From: UBA288 sp964461885
Lineage (GTDB): Archaea > Halobacteriota > Methanomicrobia > Methanomicrobiales > Methanospirillaceae
DNA length: 18,607 nucleotides
Assembly (NCBI GenBank): GCA_964461885.1
Contig: CAYWVY010000044.1
Span: 1 to 18,607, forward strand
Direction: 5' to 3'
Shown: positions 6,962-14,994 of the stretch, one piece after another
Numbering within the stretch: position 1 is the first letter of the stretch
Layout of the letters: each line of letters begins with the position of its first letter
Made by a program: the position numbers and the translations under genes
Notes under the pieces: model-generated
Databases searched by the model: none
Told to the model about the DNA's origin: nothing
The model's input: only the letters and a program-made list of their open reading frames with translations

Positions 6962-9769
6962 ATGAACCGAAGTCTGATCGCCATTTCCGCCATTTTCTGC
7001 ATGGCGATGGTGACACTGGCCATGGGGGCAACTCCCATGGCAACGAGTTCCACCAGCGGGACTGCAGCCTCTTCCGAACATCGATTTCAACCTTTCTCGG
7101 GAACGCCCTCGGCGATCCCCGGCACCATCCAGGCCGAAGACTACGACACTGGTGGACAGGGCTGGGCCTGGTTCGACCGGACACCCGGGAACCAGGGCGG
7201 CACCTACCGCCAGGATGACGTCGACATCGAGACCGGCGGCACGGGCCACGTGGTCGCGTTCGTCAAGTCCTCGGAGTGGCTGATCTACTCGGTCCACGTC
7301 CCCGAAAACGGCATGTACCGCGCGACCTTCCACGCATCGAGTCCGTGGGACGGCCGCCAGGTCTGGGTCTGGGTCGACGGCATCCTGGAGGCGCAGGTGG
7401 CAGTGAAGAATACCGGATCGTTCGACACCTACGAGGACGTCTCAGCCGATGTCGCGCTCCCGGTCGGGAACCACTACATCCGGCTCCAGTTCGAGAAGGA
7501 CGCGCAGAACCTCGACTACTTCACCTTCGAGCGGACCGGCAACATCCCGACCTGGCCATACTTCGGCACGTCCACCATCACTCCGACGCCGACGCCCGGT
7601 CAGGGCAACGGCGGCCAGGATGGCGGCGGTGCGAACGTCTCGGACCTCACGAACCAGAATTCGCCCCAGGCTGCGATGTTCGTCGGCAACAGGTCGACAA
7701 CGATGCTGAGCACGTCCGATATGTCGGTCGGGCTACAGCGCGTGGCCGGCAACTTCACGTCGCCGCTCTTCGTTACGGACGCAAAGGACGGCAGCGGCCG
7801 TCTCTTCGTGGTCGACCAGACGGGCTATGTGAAGATCGTCTATGCCAACGGCACCGTCATCGACCAGCCGTTCCTCGACGTCCGCAGCAAGATGGCCAAC
7901 CTCTCGCCGACGTACGATGAACGGGGGCTGCTCTCGATCGCGTTCCACCCGAATTTCAGCGAGAACGGGAAGATCTACGCCTACTACAGCGCACCCCTGC
8001 GAGCCAGCGCCGACCCGAACTGGAGCTGCACCAACCATCTCTCCGAGTTCACGGTCAACGCGAGCAGCCCCAACCTGGTCGACACCTCGACCGAGCGGAT
8101 CCTGCTCGAGGTCGACAAGCCGTATGAGAACCACAACGGCGGCATCCTCCTCTTCGGGCCGACGGATAACTACCTCTACCTGACCCTCGGCGACGGAGGT
8201 CGTGCCGACGACACGGGTATGGGCCACACCCCCGGCATCGGCAACGCCCAGGACATGACGAAACTCCTGGGCAAGATCATCCGGATCGATGTCGATACCA
8301 CGAGCGCCGGTAAGGAATACGGCATCCCGGCGGACAACCCATTCCTCTCGAACGCGACCATCCCGGCCGAGATCTACGCCTACGGCTTCCGCAACCCCGC
8401 CTTCGCGTCCTTCGACTCGGGCGGCAGCAACCGGATGTTCATCGCGATGGCCGGCCAGAACCTGTTCGAGTCGGTCCTGACCCTCTACAAGGGCGGCGCC
8501 TACCCCTGGAACATCCGTGAGGGGACGCACTGCTTCGACCCGGCGAGCGACCGCACGGTGGCCAACACCACCTGCCGGATCACGAGCGACAGCGGGCAGC
8601 CGCTGATCGGACCCATCGTTGAGCTCGGCCACGACGTCGGCAACGTCATCGTCGGTGGCGTCGTCTACCGCGGCACCAGCCTCGCGTCGCTCCAGCAGGG
8701 GTCGTACCTCTTCGGCACCTGGTCCGACAGCTTTGCCTCGGGCAACGGGACGCTCCTGGTCGCGACACCGCCCGCCGACCTGGACACGGCGACCCTCCCC
8801 GACGACGCGTCGAACCTGACGCCAGCCGAGAACGCGATGTGGACGACGTCTGAACTCACCGTTGCGAACAACGCGAACGGGCGGATCAACGCCTTCGTCC
8901 GCGGGCTGTACAAGACCGCTGACGGTGAGACCCTGGTCCTGATCAACCAGAACCCCGGCCCCGGCGTCTCGCCGCAGAATTCGGGTGAGGTCTGGATGAT
9001 GGTGGACGCGAACACCCCGGGGCTCGTCCCGATCGGCAATGCCACGGCGCCGACGCCGACTCCTCCGGGCGGCGCCCCCACGGCCGCGATCACATCGCCG
9101 CAGAACGGTTCGACCGTTCCTGCCGGGAACGTGACCGTCACGGCCCAGGTCGAGAACCTCAACGTCGTCGACAAGCAGGGGCAGGCGAATGTCGCCGGGG
9201 AGGGGCACGTCCACTTCTACATGGACCTGGACCAGATCCCGAGCAACGCGAGCGCACCTGCGATCCCGACGAACACGAGCATCCAGTGGGCCCACGTCTC
9301 GGCGACGACGTACACGTTCACGAACGTCACGCCCGGGCAGCACACCTTCACGGTCCAGCTCGCGAATAACGACCACACCCCGGTCTACCCGATCGTGACC
9401 GACACCGTCACGGTCACGGTGACCGGGACCGGTGGCGGCCCAACGGTGACACCGACACCGACGACGGCCCCGACCCTCAACTCGACGTTCGACCTCCAGG
9501 CCCAGAACCTCGCGTTCAACCATGACACGATCACCGTGCAGGCCGGGGCACAGGTCACGGTCAACTTCAACAACATGGACGCGGGCATCCTGCACAACTT
9601 CGCACTCTACACGGACTCGTCTGCCACGACGATGCTCTTCCGTGGCGCCTATGTGACCGGTCCGGCTACGACGACCTACACCTTCGCGGCGCCGAGCACG
9701 CCAGGGACGTACTTCTTCCGGTGCGACGTCCACCCGACGCAGATGACCGGGCAGTTCATCGTCACCTGA
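6962..9769 (+). CDS. Exported PQQ-type sugar dehydrogenase with CBM6-like and cupredoxin domains
   Basis: A 935-aa secreted multidomain protein. Residues 1 to about 27 are a Sec-type signal. Residues 52-195 resemble a CBM6/CBM35 carbohydrate-binding module (IPGTIQAEDYDTGG, then VDIE, SSEWLIYSV). Residues about 258-690 are a soluble glucose/sorbosone dehydrogenase beta-propeller: DERGLLSIAFHP near 319, ENHNGG with H391 at the place of the catalytic His of soluble glucose dehydrogenase, a GDGG segment soon after, and GFRNP with R477 at the place of the cofactor Arg. Residues about 705-815 form a beta-sandwich with GEGHVHFYMD. After a Thr/Pro linker, residues 838-935 are a cupredoxin with ligands H878, C921, H924 and M928. 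It would oxidise a sugar outside the membrane and could pass electrons to its own copper. PQQ use is inferred; no PQQ synthesis genes are here. It is followed by a cupredoxin lipoprotein. Confidence 0.88.
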   Translation: MNRSLIAISAIFCMAMVTLAMGATPMATSSTSGTAASSEHRFQPFSGTPSAIPGTIQAEDYDTGGQGWAWFDRTPGNQGGTYRQDDVDIETGGTGHVVAFVKSSEWLIYSVHVPENGMYRATFHASSPWDGRQVWVWVDGILEAQVAVKNTGSFDTYEDVSADVALPVGNHYIRLQFEKDAQNLDYFTFERTGNIPTWPYFGTSTITPTPTPGQGNGGQDGGGANVSDLTNQNSPQAAMFVGNRSTTMLSTSDMSVGLQRVAGNFTSPLFVTDAKDGSGRLFVVDQTGYVKIVYANGTVIDQPFLDVRSKMANLSPTYDERGLLSIAFHPNFSENGKIYAYYSAPLRASADPNWSCTNHLSEFTVNASSPNLVDTSTERILLEVDKPYENHNGGILLFGPTDNYLYLTLGDGGRADDTGMGHTPGIGNAQDMTKLLGKIIRIDVDTTSAGKEYGIPADNPFLSNATIPAEIYAYGFRNPAFASFDSGGSNRMFIAMAGQNLFESVLTLYKGGAYPWNIREGTHCFDPASDRTVANTTCRITSDSGQPLIGPIVELGHDVGNVIVGGVVYRGTSLASLQQGSYLFGTWSDSFASGNGTLLVATPPADLDTATLPDDASNLTPAENAMWTTSELTVANNANGRINAFVRGLYKTADGETLVLINQNPGPGVSPQNSGEVWMMVDANTPGLVPIGNATAPTPTPPGGAPTAAITSPQNGSTVPAGNVTVTAQVENLNVVDKQGQANVAGEGHVHFYMDLDQIPSNASAPAIPTNTSIQWAHVSATTYTFTNVTPGQHTFTVQLANNDHTPVYPIVTDTVTVTVTGTGGGPTVTPTPTTAPTLNSTFDLQAQNLAFNHDTITVQAGAQVTVNFNNMDAGILHNFALYTDSSATTMLFRGAYVTGPATTTYTFAAPSTPGTYFFRCDVHPTQMTGQFIVT
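9653..9766 (+). repeat. Cupredoxin 3' segment, copy in dehydrogenase gene
   Basis: About 95% identical over 111 bases to 10786-10896 in the next gene (roughly six differences), at a constant offset of 1133. It encodes the Cys-His-Met copper loop. Identity includes third codon positions, which points to recent duplication or gene conversion. Confidence 0.85.
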
Positions 9770-9776
9770 GCAGTGG

Positions 9777-9815
9777 TGGTGCGAACGCCCCGCACCATCT
9801 CCCTCTTTGCTTTTG
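9777..9815 (+). terminator. Hairpin plus T-rich tract after the dehydrogenase gene
   Basis: TGGTGCG (9777-9783) pairs with CGCACCA (9791-9797) across a 7-base loop, followed by a C/T-rich run with CTTTGCTTTTGG. It sits 8 bases after the stop codon. Confidence 0.45.
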
Positions 9816-9844
9816 GGGCTCGGATCGCCACTTTTCGCAACAAA

Positions 9845-9853
9845 CATATTATT
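9845..9853 (+). promoter_or_regulatory. TATA box of the cupredoxin lipoprotein gene
   Basis: CATATTATT centred about 28 bases before the ATG at 9877, predicting a leaderless mRNA and transcription independent of the dehydrogenase gene. Confidence 0.5.
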
Positions 9854-9876
9854 CTCGCACGCCTTCACTTGCCCCC

Positions 9877-10902
9877 ATGCGCCGACACCTCTTGACGTTC
9901 GCGGCGGCGAGCCTCCTCCTCTGCGGGATACTCTTCGCCGGGTGCGCGAGCACGAACTACGGATCGGGGACGGGCACGCCCACGCCATCCATGACGGGAG
10001 CGCCGGCGACAGGAGCCGGCGGCGTCTCTTCCACGGGAACGGTGGCGACATCGCCGTCCGCGACCACTACAGCGACATCGGGGGTGGCCACTCCCACCAT
10101 CACCCCCCGCCAGGACGGGACGTTCGCTTTCGCCGGAAACGGCTCGATCACGGGCACGAAGTTCAACGACCTGAACGCCGGCCACCGGCGCGACCCGGGC
10201 GAACCCGGGCTCACGGGCTGGACCATCGTCCTCGAGACACGGAAGCAGAGCGGGGCGACCTGGACCGAGGTCCGCCGGACCACTACCGATGGGTTGGGTG
10301 CCTACGTCTTCTCCAACCTCTCCGCAGGAGACTACCGCGTTTCCGAGTCCGCCCAGCAGGACTGGACGCAGACCTTTCCGACGGAGCGGGACGGGATGAC
10401 GGAGCTGACGGTATCGATTGATCGGACCTTCTGGGACGGCGTCGACTTCGGCAACACCGGTGGGCCCGCCACCACGTCCACGACCGGTGGTACCGTGACC
10501 AGCACGGGGACGGCGACCATGGGATCGACGGCGGCCAGCGTGGCACCGACAGCCAGTGGCACCGCTGCAGCGACCACCACATTGGCGACAACGCCTTCGG
10601 CCACAGCGGCCGCGATCGTGGTCCCGCTCACGGCCCAGGACTTGAAGTTCGACAAGAGCACGATCACCGTGTCGGCGGGAGCGCAGGTCACGATCAACTT
10701 CAACAACAAGGACTCGGGGGTGCGACATAAGTTCGCGCTCTATATTGACAGCTCGGCATCGACGAGCATCTACAAGGGCGCGATCGTGACCGGCCCGGCA
10801 ACGGCGACCTACACCTTCGCGGCGCCGAGCACGCCGGGAACGTACTTCTTCCGGTGCGACGTCCACCCGACGCAGATGAGCGGGCAGTTCATCGTCCAGT
10901 AG
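9877..10902 (+). CDS. Lipoprotein with CnaB/SdrD-like and cupredoxin domains
   Basis: A 341-aa exported protein. Residues 1-23 are a lipoprotein signal with lipobox LFAGC, so C23 would be lipidated and the protein anchored on the outer face of the membrane. A Thr/Ser/Gly linker (about 24-80) is followed by an SdrD_B/CnaB-like beta-sandwich (about 88-194; ITGTKFNDLNAGHRRDPGEP, then GLTGWTIVL, TTTDGLGAYVFSNLSAGDY), a second Thr-rich linker (195-246) and a cupredoxin (247-341) with ligands H284, C327, H330 and M334. The cupredoxin is nearly identical to that of the upstream dehydrogenase, so the two probably exchange electrons or share a partner (inference). The start was placed at 9877 because the frame upstream of it overlaps the previous gene and lacks a signal peptide, and because of the TATA spacing. 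Confidence 0.87.
   Translation: MRRHLLTFAAASLLLCGILFAGCASTNYGSGTGTPTPSMTGAPATGAGGVSSTGTVATSPSATTTATSGVATPTITPRQDGTFAFAGNGSITGTKFNDLNAGHRRDPGEPGLTGWTIVLETRKQSGATWTEVRRTTTDGLGAYVFSNLSAGDYRVSESAQQDWTQTFPTERDGMTELTVSIDRTFWDGVDFGNTGGPATTSTTGGTVTSTGTATMGSTAASVAPTASGTAAATTTLATTPSATAAAIVVPLTAQDLKFDKSTITVSAGAQVTINFNNKDSGVRHKFALYIDSSASTSIYKGAIVTGPATATYTFAAPSTPGTYFFRCDVHPTQMSGQFIVQ
10786..10899 (+). repeat. Cupredoxin 3' segment, copy in lipoprotein gene
   Basis: Partner of 9653-9766. Similarity runs up to the last codon of both genes and then stops. Confidence 0.85.
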
Positions 10903-10907
10903 GATGA

Positions 10908-10930
10908 GAAACACCCGTTTCCCTCCTTTT
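10908..10930 (+). terminator. Weak hairpin and T-rich tract after the lipoprotein gene
   Basis: GAAAC (10908-10912) and GTTTC (10917-10921) form a 5-bp stem six bases after the stop, followed by CCTCCTTTT. The stem is short, so this is tentative. Confidence 0.3.
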
Positions 10931-11080
10931 CACAACGAACCATCCCCGGGCCGGCGACATTCTCCATTCACGAGTCTGCGCCTGCCGATCCCGTTGCCCT
11001 GTGCAGGAAGAGGATGAGCGTGCGCATTGCTTTTAGAGAATCGGCGGTGAAACGGGCTTATTTCTTCCTCGCTTGCCGGA

Positions 11081-11093
11081 ATCATTAAATGAT
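11081..11093 (+). promoter_or_regulatory. Palindromic promoter element of gap
   Basis: ATCATTAAATGAT is a perfect 13-bp palindrome (ATCATT-A-AATGAT). Its AT core is centred 28 bases before the ATG at 11115, the place of a TATA box for a leaderless mRNA. It could serve as TATA box and overlapping operator together. A second TATA-like CTTATTTC lies at 11057-11064. Confidence 0.5.
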
Positions 11094-11114
11094 CTGCTGG
11101 CTATGGGCAGACCT

Positions 11115-12137
11115 ATGATTCGAGTCGCAATCAACGGGTACGGCACCATCGGGAAACGGGTGGCGGATGCAGTGGCAGCCCAGGACGACATGAAGGTCGT
11201 CGGGGTCTCCAAGACGCACCCGGGCCCCGAAGCGTTCGTGGCGGTCGAGCGCGGGTACCCCCTCTACATCGCCGACATGGCCGCCAAGCCGGCGTTCACG
11301 AAGGCAGACCTGCCGGTTGCCGGCACCGTCGAGGAGATGATTGGTCAGGCCGACGTGGTGGTCGATGCTACGCCTGCCGGGATCGGGGCCAAGAACAAGC
11401 CCCTGTACGAAAAGGCCGGGGTGAAGGCCATCTTCGAGGGAGGGGAGGCGCACGAGGTCGCCGGTTTCTCCTTCAACGCGCATTCCAACTACCGGGACGC
11501 CGTCGGCCGGCAGTTCATCCGGGTGGTCTCGTGCAATACCACCGCGCTCTGCAGGCTGATCAGCTACCTGGACCAGGAGTACGGCGTCGAGCACGTGCAC
11601 GCCGTCCTCGTCCGCCGCGCTGCGGACCCGGGCGATATCAAGAAGGGACCGGTTGATGCCATCGTGCTGCACCCCGTCACCATCCCGAGTCATCACGGGC
11701 CCGATGTCCAGACCGTCTTGCCGAATATCTCGATCACGACCATGGCCATGATGGTCCCGACGACGTTCATGCATATGCACGCGGTCCAGGTGCGCCTGAA
11801 ACGGGAACCCACCGAGCTGGAGATCATCGCGCTCGTCGTGAGAGCCCCCCGCCTGCGTCTGGTGCGTGCCTACACCGGGATGTCCAGCACCGCGGAGCTG
11901 ATGGAGTACATGCGGGACATCGGTCGCCCCCGCGATGATATGTGGGAGAACGGCATCTTCGAGGACTCGATCACCCTGCATGGCCGGGACCTCTATCTCT
12001 TCCAGGCCGTCCACCAGGAGGCGAACGTGGTGCTCGAGACCATCGACGCGATCCGGGCGGCCGATGGGACGGTGCGGGAACCGGAGGTCTCGATCGAGAA
12101 GACGGATCGATCCGTGGGACTCGTCCCGATGGGGTAG
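11115..12137 (+). CDS. gap: Archaeal type II glyceraldehyde-3-phosphate dehydrogenase
   Basis: A 340-aa NAD(P)-dependent GAPDH of the archaeal (type II) class, interconverting glyceraldehyde 3-phosphate and 1,3-bisphosphoglycerate in the cytoplasm, mainly for gluconeogenesis in methanogens. Seen: N-terminal Rossmann motif GYGTIGKRVADAV right after MIRVAIN, the central motif VVSCNTTALCR with the catalytic Cys at residue 140, and the archaeal VRRAADPGDIKKGP and HHGPDVQTVLP segments. Length fits the family (about 335-345). The ATG at 11115 was chosen over an in-frame ATG at 11103 and over earlier non-ATG codons because the protein then starts directly at the first beta strand and the TATA palindrome is correctly spaced. 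It converges on ppsA, with gpmA beyond, so three steps of the pyruvate-to-triose route lie together. Confidence 0.96.
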   Translation: MIRVAINGYGTIGKRVADAVAAQDDMKVVGVSKTHPGPEAFVAVERGYPLYIADMAAKPAFTKADLPVAGTVEEMIGQADVVVDATPAGIGAKNKPLYEKAGVKAIFEGGEAHEVAGFSFNAHSNYRDAVGRQFIRVVSCNTTALCRLISYLDQEYGVEHVHAVLVRRAADPGDIKKGPVDAIVLHPVTIPSHHGPDVQTVLPNISITTMAMMVPTTFMHMHAVQVRLKREPTELEIIALVVRAPRLRLVRAYTGMSSTAELMEYMRDIGRPRDDMWENGIFEDSITLHGRDLYLFQAVHQEANVVLETIDAIRAADGTVREPEVSIEKTDRSVGLVPMG

Positions 12138-12228
12138 CGGCGGGGCGGAGAGAGTGACGGCTAGAGCTCGCCCTTCGCACACACTCTCAATCCTGGGCTA
12201 TCGGTCCACCGGCCTGACGACTGCCGGC

Positions 12229-12244
12229 GCGGGGGGTTCCCCGC
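12229..12244. terminator. GC-rich hairpin between convergent gap and ppsA
   Basis: GCGGGG (12229-12234) and CCCCGC (12239-12244) form a perfect 6-bp stem with a 4-base loop in the 112-bp space between the two convergent genes. No T-run follows on either strand, so a terminator role for both genes is only suggested. Confidence 0.35.
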
Positions 12245-12249
12245 ACGCC

Positions 12250-14700
12250 TCACGGCGACGGGGGCCGGTCCGTCCCGTTCTTCTCTTTCTTTGAACCGAT
12301 CCGTTCCTCGGTCTCGGCGACGCGAAGGGTGATCTTGAGCAGAGCGTCGGGGTTCACTGAGATCGAGTCGATCCCCTGCTCGACCAGGAAGTCCGCGAAC
12401 TCGGGGTAGTCGCTGGGCGCCTCGCCACAGAGTCCGCTGTGGCGGTGGTTACGCCGACAGCCTTCGACGGCCATCGCGATGAATCGCTTCACGCCGGGAT
12501 CGCGCTCATCGAACTCCCCACCGAGCACGGCGGAGTCCCGGTCGATCCCGAGCGTGAGCTGGGTGAGGTCGTTCGAGCCGATCGAGAACCCGTCGAAATA
12601 GTGGGAGAACTCGTCGATCAGCAGGATGTTGTTCGGGATCTCGCACATCACGTAGACCTGGAGCCCGTTCTCGCCCCGGACGAGGCCGTTTTTTGCCATC
12701 TCCGCGGTGACCTTCTGAGCCTCCTCGACCCGCCGGCAGAAGGGGATCATCGGGACGACGTTCGCGAGGCCCATCTCGTCGCGGACGCGCTTGATCGCCC
12801 TGCACTCGAGCGCGAAGCCCTCGCGATACCGGTCGCTGTAGTACCGCGACGCTCCGCGGAACCCGAGCATGGGATTCGCCTCCGCGGGCTCGAAGGCCTT
12901 CCCGCCGATAAGCGTGGCGTACTCGTTGGTCTTGAGGTCGCTCATCCGGACCACGACGGGCCTGGGATAGAAGGCGGCGGCGATGGTCCCCACCCCCTGG
13001 GCGAGCTTCTCGACGAAGTACTCGCTCTTGTCTCCGTACCCCTGCGTCAGATCCTCGATCTCCGCCTGAGCCGATGCGTCTGCGACCCGTTCGGGGTGCA
13101 CCAGCGCCATAGGGTGGATGCGGATGGCGCTGGTGATGATGAACTCCATCCGCGCAAGACCGATCCCGTTGTTGGGGATCGCGGCAAGCCCGAACGCTTC
13201 GTCGGGGTTGCCCAGGTTCATCATCATCTCGGTCTTCGGCCGCTTCATCGACTGGAGGCCGATCCGCTCGACATGGAAGGGAAGCACCCCTTCGTACACG
13301 TGCCCCTCCTCCCCCTCCGCGCAGCTGACGGTGATCTTCTGCCCGGTGCGAAGCTTCTCCGTGGCGTCTCCAGTCCCCACCACGGCCGGGATCCCCAGTT
13401 CCCGGCTGACGATGGCCGCGTGCGACGTCCGCCCCCCGCTGTTGGTCACGATGGCCCCCGCGATCTTCATCACCGGCTCCCAGTCGGGGGTGGTGTTATC
13501 GGAGATCAGGACCTCTCCCGGCCGGAACGAGGAGAGTTGCTCGACATCGGTGAGGACATGCCCCTTTCCGGCCGCAATCTTCTCCCCGACGCTCTTGCCC
13601 GTCACCAGGAGCTCGCCCGTGCCGTCCAGGTGATAGATCTCGAGCGTGTCTTTCGAGCGCTGGGACTGGACCGTCTCGGGCCGGGCCTGCACGATGAAGA
13701 GTTCACCGGAGAGGCCGTCCTTGGCCCACTCGATGTCCATGGGCCGGGGCTCCCCGGCCTTCCCGGTGTAATGGTCCTCGATGATCAGGGCGTAGCCCGC
13801 GAGCTTGAGGACCTCTTCGTCCGAGATGCACTGGCGTTTCCGGTCCGCCTCCGGGACGTCCACGTTCCGGGTGAGGTGCTTTGAACCGCCCCGACCGTAG
13901 ATCAACTTCATCTTCTTGTCGCCGAGCACCTTCCGGACGATTGGGCGGAAACCTTTACGGAAGGTTGGCTTGAAGACGTAGAATTCGTCCGGGTTGACCG
14001 CTCCCTGGACGATATTCTCGCCGAGGCCGTACGACCCCGTGATCAGGACCACGTCCCGGAAACCGGTGTCGGTGTCGAGCGTGAAGATCACGCCGCTGGA
14101 GGCGAGATCGGACCTGACCATCTTCATGACCCCGATCGACAGCGCCACCTTGAAGTGGTCGAACCCGTTGTCGACCCGGTAGGAGATCGCCCGGTCGGTG
14201 AAGAGAGATGCGTAGCACTTGCTGCAGGCCTCCCGCAGGGCCTGGTACCCGCTGATGTTCAGATAGGTCTCCTGCTGTCCGGCGAACGAGGCTGTCGGCA
14301 GGTCCTCCGCCGTGGCCGAGCTCCGCACGGCCACGTCGGTGTCCGGACCATACTCGTCGCAGAGCAGGTCGTACGCAGCCTGGATCTCGGACCAGAGGTC
14401 GTCCGGGATCCCGGCGCCGAGGATCAGGCCCCGGGCCCGCTGTCCCCTCCGTTCCAGGTCGGCGACATCGCTCTTGTCCAGATCCTTCATCGCCGCTTTC
14501 AGCTCCGGCAGGGTGCCGGCGGCGTCGAGCATGTGCCAGTAGGCCTCCGCGGTGGTGGCAAAGCCGTCCGGGATCTTCACGCCCGTTGCGGCGAGCTCAC
14601 TGTACATCTCCCCCAGGGAGGCGTTCTTTCCCCCAACAAGGGGGACATCGGCGTTCCTGATGTCCTCAAACCATCGGATATACTTCGCGTCCTGCTTCAT
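12250..14700 (-). CDS. ppsA: Phosphoenolpyruvate synthase
   Basis: An 816-aa cytoplasmic enzyme that converts pyruvate + ATP + H2O to phosphoenolpyruvate + AMP + Pi, the entry to gluconeogenesis from pyruvate. Domains in order: N-terminal ATP-grasp PPDK_N (VPLVGGKNASLGEMYSEL from about 19, AVRSSATAEDLP, FAGQQETYLNISG), the swivelling phosphohistidine domain GGRTSHAAIVSRELGIPAVVG with the acceptor His at 427, and the PEP/pyruvate barrel with GIGLARMEFI, EIPNNILLIDEF, GSNDLTQLTLGIDRDS and the catalytic Cys at 758 in SGLCGEAPSDYPEF. The start at 14700 follows a strong AGGAGG ribosome site; a frame open further upstream (to 14844) is rejected. The C-terminus has about 25 extra charged residues. 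The TATA box lies far upstream (about 14887), giving a leader of about 160 bases with possible regulatory folding. gpmA lies upstream on the same strand but has its own promoter. Confidence 0.96.
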   Translation of the reverse strand: MKQDAKYIRWFEDIRNADVPLVGGKNASLGEMYSELAATGVKIPDGFATTAEAYWHMLDAAGTLPELKAAMKDLDKSDVADLERRGQRARGLILGAGIPDDLWSEIQAAYDLLCDEYGPDTDVAVRSSATAEDLPTASFAGQQETYLNISGYQALREACSKCYASLFTDRAISYRVDNGFDHFKVALSIGVMKMVRSDLASSGVIFTLDTDTGFRDVVLITGSYGLGENIVQGAVNPDEFYVFKPTFRKGFRPIVRKVLGDKKMKLIYGRGGSKHLTRNVDVPEADRKRQCISDEEVLKLAGYALIIEDHYTGKAGEPRPMDIEWAKDGLSGELFIVQARPETVQSQRSKDTLEIYHLDGTGELLVTGKSVGEKIAAGKGHVLTDVEQLSSFRPGEVLISDNTTPDWEPVMKIAGAIVTNSGGRTSHAAIVSRELGIPAVVGTGDATEKLRTGQKITVSCAEGEEGHVYEGVLPFHVERIGLQSMKRPKTEMMMNLGNPDEAFGLAAIPNNGIGLARMEFIITSAIRIHPMALVHPERVADASAQAEIEDLTQGYGDKSEYFVEKLAQGVGTIAAAFYPRPVVVRMSDLKTNEYATLIGGKAFEPAEANPMLGFRGASRYYSDRYREGFALECRAIKRVRDEMGLANVVPMIPFCRRVEEAQKVTAEMAKNGLVRGENGLQVYVMCEIPNNILLIDEFSHYFDGFSIGSNDLTQLTLGIDRDSAVLGGEFDERDPGVKRFIAMAVEGCRRNHRHSGLCGEAPSDYPEFADFLVEQGIDSISVNPDALLKITLRVAETEERIGSKKEKNGTDRPPSP

Positions 14701-14709
14701 TCCAGTCCT

Positions 14710-14779
14710 CCTGACCCCGCCACTCTCGCGCGGCTCCCTGCCGGCCCGTTGCTCCAGAGAACCGGGGGTCAGGGGTTCT
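14710..14779 (-). promoter_or_regulatory. Possible SD-masking structure in the ppsA leader
   Basis: On the minus strand AGAACC (14779-14774) and GGTTCT (14763-14758) form a 6-bp hairpin with a 10-base loop CCTGACCCCC. Nine loop bases, CCTGACCCC, are exactly complementary to GGGGTCAGG (14718-14710), whose end forms the first part of the AGGAGG ribosome site of ppsA. The two pairings could compete or combine to hide the ribosome site. No known riboswitch class is recognised. Confidence 0.35.
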
Positions 14780-14881
14780 ATCGTGCCGTCGGGTGCAGGC
14801 ATTCCTCTTGCCACTGAGATCCGGCGGGCGATCCCCGATCGCACAGTTCTCCACCGCGTCGACCATCCTCTCCCTGTTTGC

Positions 14882-14893
14882 TATATAAAAATT
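14882..14893 (-). promoter_or_regulatory. TATA box of ppsA
   Basis: The minus strand reads AATTTTTATATA, the strongest TATA-like element in the region. It predicts a transcript start near 14860 and a leader of about 160 bases before the ppsA ATG, unlike the near-leaderless genes around it. Confidence 0.6.
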
Positions 14894-14955
14894 CTCAGGT
14901 CCGGAGGCGTACCGACGGGCGAACGACCCGCCGGATGTCCGAACGACAGACCCCA

Positions 14956-14994
14956 TCAGGTCCGGCGAGCCTCGTCTCTCTGCCCGAGGTACCG
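14956..14994 (-). repeat. 39-bp 3' end of gpmA shared with the second gpmA copy
   Basis: Identical to 18513-18551. Beyond it the two sequences remain similar but diverge at several positions. Confidence 0.9.

Noticed and set aside
9721..9876. Longer N-terminus for the cupredoxin lipoprotein
   Set aside because: It would overlap the dehydrogenase gene and bury the lipoprotein signal.
7733..10051. Very long open frame (772 codons) on the minus strand
   Set aside because: It lies opposite the dehydrogenase and lipoprotein genes, whose motifs are clear, and its product is Arg/Val/Asp-rich with no domain. High-GC third positions create such antisense frames.
11085..12182. Minus-strand frame of 365 codons
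   Set aside because: Antisense to gap; His/Asp/Gly-rich translation without motifs.
12439..13884. Open frame of 481 codons on the plus strand
   Set aside because: Antisense shadow of ppsA, with a low-complexity product and no recognisable motif.
14701..14844. Longer N-terminus for PEP synthase
   Set aside because: The family N-terminus begins near the Met at 14700, which has a strong ribosome site; the extension is unlike the family and lies in the leader.
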